A stretch of 64,000 nt of DNA from Acidobacteriota bacterium (GTDB lineage Bacteria > Acidobacteriota > JAAYUB01), in contig JAGNHB010000003.1 of assembly GCA_018001935.1 (NCBI GenBank), positions 1 through 64,000 of the forward strand. The letters run 5' to 3'. Below, piece after piece: positions 32,856 to 41,700 of the stretch. The notes beneath the pieces are model-generated. The model saw only the letters and a list, made by a program, of their open reading frames with translations, was not told where the DNA came from and ran no database searches. The position numbers and the translations under genes were made by a program. Every line of letters begins with the position of its first letter. The first letter of the stretch is position 1.

Positions 32856-34424
32856 CTACAGCGACGCGAAGGCGCAGGCGGCCCGGTCGACGATCTCCCG
32901 AACGGAGAGGTCCGGGTAGAACCGTTTGAAGTCCAGGAGTTCCACCGCGCCCTTGATGAATCCCCGGGTGGACCGGCCGGGGTCGCGCTCCCCCAGGAGG
33001 CGGACGCAGTCCTTCAGCTCCCGGGGGGGCAGCCCCGCCCCGAAGACCTCCCGGTAGCGCCCGTGGATGGCGTCGAAGAGGTCCTTCACCGACTCCCTCC
33101 CCACCCGGTCCAGCTCCAGGAGGGGGATGGAGCCCCGCCACTCCCGGAAGGTGGGGGAGAAGGAGCCGGGTGTGATGGCCACCACCACCTTGAGGAACGA
33201 GGGGATGCGCTCCAGGTAGCGGACCTTCCGGTAGTGCCCGGCGTAGACCAGGCGCGTCCGGTTCCCGACGTAGACCCCGTTCTCCTTCGCCACCTTCTCC
33301 TCCATCAGGTCGGGGTCGTCGTTGGCGGTGAGGGTGAGGGCCCGCAGGAGGTTGAGGCTCCGGGTCCAGTGGTAATTGTAGAGGCAGGTCTTCGCCGTCT
33401 CCGTCTCGTCCAGGAGAATCACCAGTCCGTTCAGGTCGGCGGCGTGCACCAGGAGGGACCCCACGCACCCCAGCAGGTTGCAGACCACGTTCCCCACCGT
33501 GGTGAAATCGGCGTGGAAATGGAAGTGCGGGGCGTAGACCTCCTCCCCGCCGAAGGCGAGCCAGTCGGCCTCCGTCAGGCGGCCCTCCGCCAGGGCGGCA
33601 AGGAAATCCCCGAGGAGCGGGTGCTTCCGCAGCCACCTCAGTGTTTTGACCTTCCCGGCGCACGACTCCAGGACCTCCCGGAGGTCCGCCTCCCCGGCGC
33701 CCCGGGACACGCGGACCGCCCGCATCACCTCCCGGTAGAGCCGCCAGGGGAAGGCGGCGTTCCCCTGCCCCGGGTCGAGCCGCACCACGGCGGCGGCGTA
33801 ACCCAGGCCCAGGGCGTGGTGGGCCAGGTACTCGAGGAGGTGGGTCTTGCCGGAACCGTACGCCCCCTCCAGGATCAGGGCCCCCTCGGCCAAATTCTTG
33901 AGCCACTCGCTCAGGGTGTGCAACTCCTTCTCCCGGCCGAAGGTCCAGTCCCGGATGGAGTGGCGGGGCACGATCCCCAGCCGGAAGGCCTCCAGCACGT
34001 TGCGCGCGCGGACGTGTTCCGGGAGGAAGGGGGCGGGAGTGACCCGCACGCGGACGGGTTCGAGGGCGGGAGCGGCGACTCGAGGGGTTTCCCTGGGGGC
34101 CGCCGCCTCTCCGTAGCGGCAGGGTCCCTTTCCCCTGCCTCTCGTCTTCAGGTGTGCCACATGCTTCGCCACAAGGGCGGCGGGGTCGGGGACCTTCGGC
34201 GGGGGGATGGCCGGTTCTGTCCCGGCCGGTCCCCGGATGTCCAGCAGCCCGGGAGACGGGCCGACATCGAGATCCACCGGCCGTAGCACCATCCGGGAGA
34301 GGCGAAAGGTGAGCCCGTTGTCGAAGCGGACGTCGCACTCCAACCCCTGGTGGAAGACCCGGTGGACCGTCCCCTCGCCCCAGATGAAGTGCCGCACCCG
34401 GTCTCCGACCTCGTAACCGGCCAT
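32856..34424 (-). CDS. BREX-type DUF2791 P-loop ATPase with N-terminal Tudor-like domain
   Basis: 522-residue cytosolic ATPase. Residues about 4-48 (EVGDRVRHFIWGEGTVHRVF) look like a small DUF3553/Tudor-like nucleic-acid-binding domain. A basic linker follows, then the BrxD/DUF2791-type ATP-binding domain with Walker A GAYGSGKT (187-194) and Walker B GLVILLDETE. The C-terminal part includes VVVAITPGSF and FREWRGSIPLLEL. Its start shares one base with the stop of the preceding ATPase gene (TGATG), so translation is coupled. Two different DUF2791-like ATPases side by side suggest a hetero-oligomer. Confidence 0.82.
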   Translation of the reverse strand: MAGYEVGDRVRHFIWGEGTVHRVFHQGLECDVRFDNGLTFRLSRMVLRPVDLDVGPSPGLLDIRGPAGTEPAIPPPKVPDPAALVAKHVAHLKTRGRGKGPCRYGEAAAPRETPRVAAPALEPVRVRVTPAPFLPEHVRARNVLEAFRLGIVPRHSIRDWTFGREKELHTLSEWLKNLAEGALILEGAYGSGKTHLLEYLAHHALGLGYAAAVVRLDPGQGNAAFPWRLYREVMRAVRVSRGAGEADLREVLESCAGKVKTLRWLRKHPLLGDFLAALAEGRLTEADWLAFGGEEVYAPHFHFHADFTTVGNVVCNLLGCVGSLLVHAADLNGLVILLDETETAKTCLYNYHWTRSLNLLRALTLTANDDPDLMEEKVAKENGVYVGNRTRLVYAGHYRKVRYLERIPSFLKVVVAITPGSFSPTFREWRGSIPLLELDRVGRESVKDLFDAIHGRYREVFGAGLPPRELKDCVRLLGERDPGRSTRGFIKGAVELLDFKRFYPDLSVREIVDRAACAFASL

Positions 34425-35683
34425 CAGGCGCCCCCCTCGAAGAGGCTGCGGACCCACGCCCCGTCCACGGCGGTGTCGGGCTTGCGGCGGAGGTAGTGGA
34501 AGACCCGGACGAGGCCCTGCACGAAGAGCCGCTTGTAGCCGATGTCGCCGAAGCGCTGCTCGTAGGCCTCCACGGCCGCCAGGCGCACGGCCTCCTCCAC
34601 CTTGTCGGGGTCGAAGCTCACGTCGAAGGCCCGCTCGAAGACGGTGGAGAGCTTGCCGCCGATCTCCTCCAGCAGGCGGAGGGGGTCGCCCCCGAGCTTT
34701 TCCAGATAAATCTTGACGCCGCTCGGGTTGTAGAACTCGAACACCGAGTGGACCCGCTGCTTGAGGGCCTCGTAGACGTTGGCCTGGCCGTCGAGGAACT
34801 GCTCGCCGGGCACGGCGTAGAAGACCATCACGTTGCGGAAGGCGCTCTGCCCGCACTCGTCGATGAGCTCGCGGAGGTTGCTCAGCATGATCTCCCGCTG
34901 CTTCGACGACATGGAGGGGACCTGCTCCGCCTCGTCCAGGAGGATCACCAGGCCGCGGTAGCCCAGGTTGCGGACCCACTGCACCAGGCTCCGGATGGAG
35001 TTGAAGGCGATGGCCCGGTCCAGGGGGCGGAGGATGCCGAACTCCCGGTGGAGATGGTGGTCGTAGCCGTCGGCGGTGAGCCACTGGAGGATGACCTCGA
35101 AGTCGTCGACGCTGTCCTCCGCCAGCGCCCCGAAAGCGTGCCGGACCGCGGAGGCGTAGTGGGCCCCCTCGAGGTCCGCCACGCCCGACCGCGCGACTTC
35201 CTTGAGCGCCGCCGCCTGCTGCCCGGGGTCGAGGGCGGTGGCCGCCGTCTGTTCCAGGGCCCGCTCGTACCAGAGCTTGAGGAAGGCGCCGATCCCCTTC
35301 TCGCCGCCCTCCAGGATCTCCTCGGGGGTCATGGGCGCCATGAGGTTCAGGGCGATGGCCCGGTAGACGCGGTCCATGCGGTGGAAGGGGGACTCGTCCT
35401 GCCGCAGCGAGACGTAGCTCACCACGTACCCATGCTTCCAGGCCAGTTCCCGGACGTTGTACAGGAAGTGGGTCTTGCCGCCGCCGTAAGCCCCCACCAC
35501 CATCTTGAAGGAGGCGCCGCCGTGGGCCACGTAGGTCTTGAGGTAGTCGTCCTCGATCACCTGGAGGTACTCCTCCAGCCCCGCGGTGAAGAACTGGAAG
35601 CCCCACTCGGGGGGCGTCCCGTGGGCGCCGAGGGTCTCGACGATCTGGCGGGCGACGTCCGGGGTCAGTTCGTGGGGGCTCAT
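34424..35683 (-). CDS. BrxD-like (DUF2791) ATP-binding protein
   Basis: 419-residue P-loop ATPase of the BREX BrxD family. It starts MSPHELTPDVARQIVETLGAHGTPPEWG, has Walker A VVGAYGGGKTHFLYN (64-71), then YVSLRQDESPFHRMDRVYRAI and Walker B GLVILLDEAEQV (Asp250-Glu251). Length is normal for the family. GGAGG lies 6 nt before the ATG, and the start overlaps the upstream stop by 4 nt. In BREX loci BrxD is an ATPase of unclear mechanism paired with a helicase; the same pairing is present here without pglX or pglZ. Confidence 0.87.
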   Translation of the reverse strand: MSPHELTPDVARQIVETLGAHGTPPEWGFQFFTAGLEEYLQVIEDDYLKTYVAHGGASFKMVVGAYGGGKTHFLYNVRELAWKHGYVVSYVSLRQDESPFHRMDRVYRAIALNLMAPMTPEEILEGGEKGIGAFLKLWYERALEQTAATALDPGQQAAALKEVARSGVADLEGAHYASAVRHAFGALAEDSVDDFEVILQWLTADGYDHHLHREFGILRPLDRAIAFNSIRSLVQWVRNLGYRGLVILLDEAEQVPSMSSKQREIMLSNLRELIDECGQSAFRNVMVFYAVPGEQFLDGQANVYEALKQRVHSVFEFYNPSGVKIYLEKLGGDPLRLLEEIGGKLSTVFERAFDVSFDPDKVEEAVRLAAVEAYEQRFGDIGYKRLFVQGLVRVFHYLRRKPDTAVDGAWVRSLFEGGA

Positions 35684-36549
35684 TCGGCCCTCCGGAAGGC
35701 GAGGTCGGCGAAGTGGGTGCCGTGTCCCCGCAGGTCCGTGGGAACCCACAGGTGGTGCTCCGGCTTGCGGGTCTGCTCCCGGGAAGCGACGCCCAGGCGC
35801 AACGTCTCGCCGTCCAGCTCACGCTTTTGCAGCCGGAAGAGGTCGAAGCTGAACCGGACGCGGCCGTAGGACGCGAAGGCCTCCCGGACGGGGTCGGAGC
35901 GGAACCGGGCGGCCTGGCGGGCGAAGGCGAACTCCGCCATGACGTCGGGCAGGGGAGCGGGGCGGCCGTCGTCGGGCTCGCCCCGGCGGGCGAAGGCCAT
36001 GCGGTAGGCGACGCGCAGGCCCCGGAGGAAGACGACTTCGTCCAGCGGCTCGGCGGCCAGGTCCCGGTGGACGTCGGCCACCGCTTCCGCCACCGCCTCC
36101 GCGTCCACGGGAAGGACCTTCAACCGGGCCACGCCGGGGCCGTAGAAGACCTCCACCACGGGCTTCTTCGCCTCGGGGCGGAAGCGGAGGGTCAACAGGC
36201 CGCACCGCAGCTCGGGCAGCGTCCCCTCGAGGACCAGCCCCGCGGGGGCCAGTTTCTCCGCCAGGAGGGCCGGGATGGAGGCCTGGGCTCGGCGCCGGGT
36301 GCTCTCCGCCGCGTCCCGGAGGGCCTCGACGCGCGCCCGGGCCCGGGCGAGGGCCTCGGGGAAGCCCTCGAGGGCCGCCAGGGCGGTCAGGGCCTTCTCC
36401 GCCCGCCCGGCGAGGGTGAAGGCGTTGCGCTCCACGTCGGCCGCCAGGCGCTCCGCCGCGGCCGATGCGGCCGCCGCCTTCCCCGCCAGCTTCGCAGCCT
36501 TCGCCAGCACTCCCGCAACGTTCGTGTCCAGCGTCTTGTCCTGTTCCAT
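35680..36549 (-). CDS. Helical protein of unknown function, first gene of the BrxD/helicase cassette
   Basis: 289-residue soluble protein. The first 115 residues are Ala/Glu/Arg-rich and predicted helical or coiled coil. The second half mixes strands and helices (LRCGLLTLRFRPEAKKPVVEVFYGPG, then VAYRMAFARRGEPDD, RVRFSFDLFRLQKREL). No domain recognised. GAGGAG is 6 nt before the ATG, and its stop overlaps the BrxD-like gene. A minus-strand TATAGT at about 36600 may be the -10 for the cassette, but its -35 is poor. The position suggests a structural or recognition subunit for the ATPases. Confidence 0.6.
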   Translation of the reverse strand: MEQDKTLDTNVAGVLAKAAKLAGKAAAASAAAERLAADVERNAFTLAGRAEKALTALAALEGFPEALARARARVEALRDAAESTRRRAQASIPALLAEKLAPAGLVLEGTLPELRCGLLTLRFRPEAKKPVVEVFYGPGVARLKVLPVDAEAVAEAVADVHRDLAAEPLDEVVFLRGLRVAYRMAFARRGEPDDGRPAPLPDVMAEFAFARQAARFRSDPVREAFASYGRVRFSFDLFRLQKRELDGETLRLGVASREQTRKPEHHLWVPTDLRGHGTHFADLAFRRAE

Positions 36550-36680
36550 GGTCGCTCCTCGAAGTGTCGGTCACCCGCCCGGTCGAACCGCGCACTATAT
36601 CACGTTTCGGTGAGATCCGGCGAACGGAATGTCGGAGCGGCAAGTTGGTCGCCGGGAAAGGACCAAAGAGGAGGGACCCC

Positions 36681-37049
36681 ATGTTCGAACAGACGACCGA
36701 TTCCCCGAGGGCGAAGAGCCAGCCGGCCCAGACCCGGAAACAACTGGTGCGGCGGCGCTTCGGCAACATCCCGCCGGAGGTCCTCCGGCCCCGGCGGGAG
36801 ATGCCGCGGATGCGCTTCCCCGACCTCAGCCAGCGGACGGCGGAGAGCGCCGGCTATGTGCCCCACTCCATCGACTTCGAGTTCCTGGGCGGGTCCGACG
36901 GGCTCGGCTGCCTCCAGCCGGTGGTCTACTACATGAAGGTTTACGACGACGGCCCCGTCATGCCCCGGGCCAGCATGGTGCTGACCGAGGCCGTCCGGGA
37001 ACTGCCCTCGCTCTGTCGCGCGATCCGCCAGACGTCGAGTTACCCTTGA
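36681..37049 (+). CDS. Hypothetical protein (122 aa)
   Basis: Small cytosolic protein with a strong Shine-Dalgarno (GAGGAGG, 6 nt before the ATG). The N-terminus is basic and Pro-rich (QLVRRRFGNIPPEVLRPRREMPRMRFPDL). The C-terminal half (SIDFEFLGGSDGLGCLQPVVYYMKVYDDG) looks structured. No family recognised. It is divergent from the helicase/ATPase cassette with 131 bp between them, so it could be linked to that system. Confidence 0.55.
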   Translation: MFEQTTDSPRAKSQPAQTRKQLVRRRFGNIPPEVLRPRREMPRMRFPDLSQRTAESAGYVPHSIDFEFLGGSDGLGCLQPVVYYMKVYDDGPVMPRASMVLTEAVRELPSLCRAIRQTSSYP

Positions 37050-37134
37050 CAATCACTGCTTCCGCAGGGTACCTTCGCCGTGTTCAAGGACTGCGAAAAG
37101 ACTGGCTAAACCAGATTCCGGCGGAGGAACCGGC

Positions 37135-37791
37135 ATGAAGCGAGCATTCCGATGGGTCACCCTGTTATCCATAGCGGCTTTCCCCGCCGTCTGCCCGGCC
37201 ACCGCCCGGCCGCCCGACGAGGCCGGGGAACCCCTCCCCGTCATCGACGCCCACATGCACACGATCTTCACGGGCGAGCGGGAGGCTGCCAGCCGGATCC
37301 GCCAGACCCGCGAGGAATTGCTGAAGGAGATGAAGGAGAATCACGTGGTGGGGGCCGTCTCCCACACGGGGGACACCTACAGCCGGACCGCCAAGGTGAA
37401 GTACGCCGACCCGCTCACCCTCGACGAGGTGGCGGTGGACCACCCCAAGGTCCGTTTCGTCATCGCCCACTGCGGGAACCCCTGGACCGTCTCGGCGGCG
37501 GAGGTCGTCTTCAAGAACCCCAACGTCTACGTGGACCTCTCGGGGATCATGATCGGCGATCTGTCCCAGTTCGCGGCAGAGGACCTCGACACTTACCTGA
37601 TCAAGCCCATCCGGTGGATGTACCGCTTCGCGGGAAACCCCCGGAAATTCCTCTACGGCTCCGACTGGCCCCTGGTGCCCATGGGGCAGTACATCCGGGC
37701 GATCCGGAAAGCCATCCCCCCGGAGGACTGGAAAGCGGTTTTTCACGACAACGCCGTGGAACTGTTCAGGATGAAAATGGCGGAACCCTGA
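37135..37791 (+). CDS. Exported amidohydrolase-family protein with an apparent internal deletion
   Basis: 218-residue protein with a signal peptide (MKRAFRWVTLLSIAAFPAVC). It has the amidohydrolase-2 metal motif VIDAHMH, then HTGDTYSRTAKVKYADPLTLDEVAVDHPKVRFVIAHCGNPW, then LYGSDWPLVPMGQYI and a C-terminal PEDWKAVFHDNAVELF. In relatives I recall, about 60-90 residues lie between the first HTG (VVGAVxHTG) and the HTGDTY strand. Here they are fused as VVGAVSHTGDTY near residue 76 with no frameshift. Loss of several barrel elements probably inactivates it, although the frame is intact. Confidence 0.75.
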   Translation: MKRAFRWVTLLSIAAFPAVCPATARPPDEAGEPLPVIDAHMHTIFTGEREAASRIRQTREELLKEMKENHVVGAVSHTGDTYSRTAKVKYADPLTLDEVAVDHPKVRFVIAHCGNPWTVSAAEVVFKNPNVYVDLSGIMIGDLSQFAAEDLDTYLIKPIRWMYRFAGNPRKFLYGSDWPLVPMGQYIRAIRKAIPPEDWKAVFHDNAVELFRMKMAEP

Positions 37792-37828
37792 CCCGGTTCC
37801 GTTTCGCAACAACCAGGGAGGCAGATCC

Positions 37829-38671
37829 ATGCACGTGTTTCCATCCGAGTTTGCCCGGAACCGTCCTTTCTTCCGCCGAGCGCTCTGCGTGTCAGTCGTC
37901 GTGCTGGCCGTCCTGGCCTCGTACGCCCCCGGCCAGGGCGGGAAGAGCAAGGACGCCCTCACCCCCGCCTTCTGCCAGCGGGACCCCGACGCCGGCTTTG
38001 CCAACGACGGCCGGTACTACTGCGCCCCCACCTCCATCTCCGACGGGCTGATCTACCTCAGCCGGGCCAGGGAGCTGACGAAGCTCGTCGACGGCACCGG
38101 GAAGACCGCGCAGATCGACCTGATCCACAAGCTGGCGGAGGAGATGAGCGTGGACCCCGAAAAAGGCGCCGGGCCCGAGCGGATCCTGACCGGCCTTCGC
38201 AGCTACGTGGAGTCGAGAGGCTACCAGTTCGCCCGGCTGGAGCTGGCCACCTGGCGGAAGGTCTCGGCGAAGAACGCCGGGTACAAGATCGCCGGCAAGC
38301 CCGACATGAAGTGGATGCGAGAAGCGGCCCAGAACCCCGACTGCGTCATGGTCTTCAACAACGGCTGGTACCAGGAGGGCGAGGACGGCTACACGCGGTC
38401 CGGCGGTCACTGGGTCATCGTGGTGGGCACGGGGGCGGACCCCCTCTCCTTCCTCGTCCACAACCCGAAGCTCTCACCGGAGGACCAGCGGCTCAACCAA
38501 CTGCTGAACCTGACGCTGCTGGACAAGGACTTCACCGTCATCGGCGACAGCGACGAGGAGACCGACATGTCGGGCTACTACTCCATCAAGGGCCCCGGGC
38601 TGCCCTTCGACGAGGACAAGGCCGCCGCCGCCGTCCTGGACGCCGTTATCGTCTTCTCCCTGAAAAAGTGA
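37829..38671 (+). CDS. Exported C39-like/papain-fold cysteine peptidase-like protein
   Basis: 280-residue protein with an N-terminal basic stretch and hydrophobic helix (VSVVVLAVLASYAPGQG) as signal peptide. The mature part has DGRYYCAPTSISDGLIYL, placing a Cys at a helix start as in C39/papain-like folds, and later YTRSGGHWVIVVGTG, whose His fits the catalytic His. This supports a C39-like fold, with activity or peptide binding outside the cytoplasm. The substrate is unknown. It lies 37 nt after the shortened amidohydrolase and convergent with the CHAT gene. Confidence 0.65.
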   Translation: MHVFPSEFARNRPFFRRALCVSVVVLAVLASYAPGQGGKSKDALTPAFCQRDPDAGFANDGRYYCAPTSISDGLIYLSRARELTKLVDGTGKTAQIDLIHKLAEEMSVDPEKGAGPERILTGLRSYVESRGYQFARLELATWRKVSAKNAGYKIAGKPDMKWMREAAQNPDCVMVFNNGWYQEGEDGYTRSGGHWVIVVGTGADPLSFLVHNPKLSPEDQRLNQLLNLTLLDKDFTVIGDSDEETDMSGYYSIKGPGLPFDEDKAAAAVLDAVIVFSLKK

Positions 38672-38799
38672 GGCCTGGGAGGACGGGCTTGACCCCTTTC
38701 GACACGAATCGCCCTGCCAGCCGACGAGGCCGGGGAAACCTGACCCGATTCAGCAGGCAAAAGCCCGTGGAATCGCAACACGGTCGAGGGCCGGGGTGT

Positions 38800-41700
38800 C
38801 TATTCCCCGTAAAGCACGAAGGGGGCCCAGTAGAAGGGTGAGGAGCGGTCTTCCGTGTTCTTCCGGTCGCCCGAATCTTTCGGGTCTTTCCGAACCGTCC
38901 CGCCCCTTTCTCGAAGGCTGCCGCCTCCCCGGCCTGAACCGCGAAGCAGTTCCATCTTCGCCGCCCGCAGGGCGTCAGCCGGCGTTCTCCCCTGTGTCAG
39001 CAGGATTTGGTAGAAGCGGGTCACAAATTCCCTCGCTCCCTCATCCGTCACGCTCCAGAGGCTGACCACCGCGGCAGGGCTCCCCGCGTACATCACCGCC
39101 CTCGCCAGCCCGGTGATGCCCTCCCCCTGCTCCACCGCACCCAAACCGGTCTCACAACCCGACAGGAACACCAGGCGGGCGTCCCAATCCAGGTTCATGA
39201 CCTCGCCCATGGTCAACAGGCCATCGTCGGCGTCGTCCGGGGCCCGGGAGAGTGCCAACGCCTGGAAGGTTTCGCTCACGATGCCATGGGTGGCGAAATG
39301 GATATACGAGTAACCCTTCAATCCCAATTCCCTGACATTCCCCTCTCGCGCTGCCTCCCGCAGCCGAATCGTTCCCTCCCGTTTTTGCCCACGGAAAAGT
39401 TCACCCACGTTCCGGACCTCCTCCCCGGAGGCCGGGAGCCGCTCCAGCAAGATCGATCCCGGCCCTTTTCCGCGCGGCGCCAAACCGTCCAGAGAAACCT
39501 GTACACCCTTTTCGGTGTTGTGTTTCAGGAAGTTCTCGTAGTCATACACGGGATCTCCGAAACCGATAAAGCCGCCGGACGCTTTCCCGCCTTCATACTT
39601 CCGCCGGTAAAAAGCCAGAACGGCTGCGGACGGGATATACCTCACCTCGTGGGTCTCCACGAGAAACGATACTTCTCCCCGTACACGCTTCCAGAGCATT
39701 TCGAAGGGCAATTTCGCCAGGACCCCATCGGGAGCCACGATGAGCTTTTTCCCTCGAATGTGTTTTTCAAGGGGCCCGATGAGGCAGCCGTAGAGGCGTT
39801 CCCCGGCGGACGGTCCTTCACCGGACCTCGTGGAGAGCAATGTACCGAGGAGCAACTTCACGTCCCGCTCGATCGCGGCTCGGGCAGCGGGAAGACGGAC
39901 CGGGAGGAAGGCATCCCGCGACAGCACGAAGCACCACGCCTCTTCCCCGCCCAGATAATACTCCAGCAGGGCCTCGCCGGGTCGGAGGATCCGTTTCCGG
40001 ACATGTTCCGCCGTCGGGATCTCAGGGTACTCCACGGAAGCAAACAAAGGGTTTTGAAGCCGGATCGAGGCTCTCAGTTCCTCCAGGGACATTTCCGCCG
40101 CAGCGATGTCCACCGAGAGCGCCTCCAGGCGACGGTTGCGTTCCCCCTCCTCCAGGTCCTCAGCCAGCAAGTCCCGTCGCTGGTCTCTCAGGATGGCCAG
40201 GCGGGACTCCCCTTCGTCGCGTTTCACCTTCAGCTCCGGCGGAACACCCTTTGACAGGTCCACCTGATTCTCCGCCAAGCGGTCCAGGAACAGCCTCGCT
40301 CTCACTCCCTCGACGGCGCGGAACGCATTCTCCCCGAAACCATTGCCCAGCATGAACAGCGACGCGCGTTCGTAGTTCCCGGACTCCTTCCGCATGAAGC
40401 CGCTCTTGAGTTCCTCGAGGCCGCTTCGACGTCGGATCCCCTCCAGGAGCGCCAAGGCTTCCTCGTACCGGGCGAGCGCCTCCCGAGGCTTTTTAGCCTT
40501 GGCCATGAGCCCGGCCTCCCCGAAGAGCGCTTCCGCTCGCCCCTCCGGGTAACCGGCCCGGTCGAATTCCTTGAGGGCCGCCTCGTACATGCTCATCGCA
40601 CGTCCATCGTCGGCCAGGGAGGAGTACACTTCACCCCGCCCCAGGAACACGATCCCGCGGCCGATCGGAGAACTCGCTTTCTCGTAGAGAGCGATTGACC
40701 GGTCGTACATCTCGAGGGCCCGGGACCTGTCACCGAGGCGAAAGAAGGCTCGGCCACGCTGCTGGTAAACGCTGCCCTGGCCCCAGGGAGAGTTGATCTT
40801 CTCGAAATATGGCAGTGCCTTGTCGTACATTTCAAGGGCGCCGGCCAGGTCACCTTCGCCCAGGAGAATGTCCCCACGGCTCTTGTAGACGTGGCCCTGC
40901 CCGCCCGGGGATTTCGCCTTCTCATAGAGAGAGAGTGCCTTGCCGTACATCTCCAGGGCCCGGGCCCCGTCACCGGAGCCGCCGAAAACATCGCCGCGGG
41001 TACGGTAGACATTGGCCTGGCCCAGTGTGGACCCCCCCTTTTCAAAACACTGGAGAGCCATGTCATACTGGGTCAAGGCCCGCGCAAGGTCGCCGGTGTA
41101 GCGGATGACGTCTCCACGCGACTTGTAAATGCTCCCCAAGCCCAGCAGGGAATGGGCTCGGTCATGAAAAATGTACGCTTGGTCATACATGGCCAGGGCC
41201 TGCTTGACTTCACCCATGCGAAAGTGGATGTCTCCCCGACTTTTGTAGACGTTGCCCTGCCCGGCGGCATTTTCGGTTTTCTCATAGAAAACAAGGGCTT
41301 TTGTGTAGAGATCGAGGGCGCCGGCATTGTCCCCCGTTCGAAAAGCGAGGTTTCCCATGGCCTTGTACGCGCTCCCCAGTTCGACCAGGTTCCCGGATTT
41401 TTCCAGGAAGCTCAGGGACTTCTCATACATGGAACGTGCGCGGGCAAGGTCTCCGGTTTGGGCGAAGAGGTTGCCGATGCGGTAACAGAGACCACCCTGC
41501 CCGGCCGCTGAACCTCCTTTCTCGTGTATTTTCAAGGATTTTTCATACTCGGTCAGCGCCTTTTCCGCCTCCCCCTGCCGAAGGAAAATGTTCCCGCGGT
41601 ACTCGTGGGCGGCAGCCACTCCGAAAGGATTACCCGCCTTCTCGTAATACCCGAGAGCGCGGTCAAAATCGGCGAGGGCCTGCCGGGGATCTCCGGAGGC

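Noticed and set aside
30932-36549. A complete BREX system
   Set aside because: Only BrxD-like ATPases and an Lhr-like helicase are present. No PglX, PglZ, BrxC/PglY, BrxA or BrxB genes were found in the window.
37135-37791. Calling the shortened amidohydrolase a pseudogene
   Set aside because: The frame, signal peptide and metal motifs are intact and the ribosome binding site is acceptable, so it is listed as a CDS with a suspected deletion.
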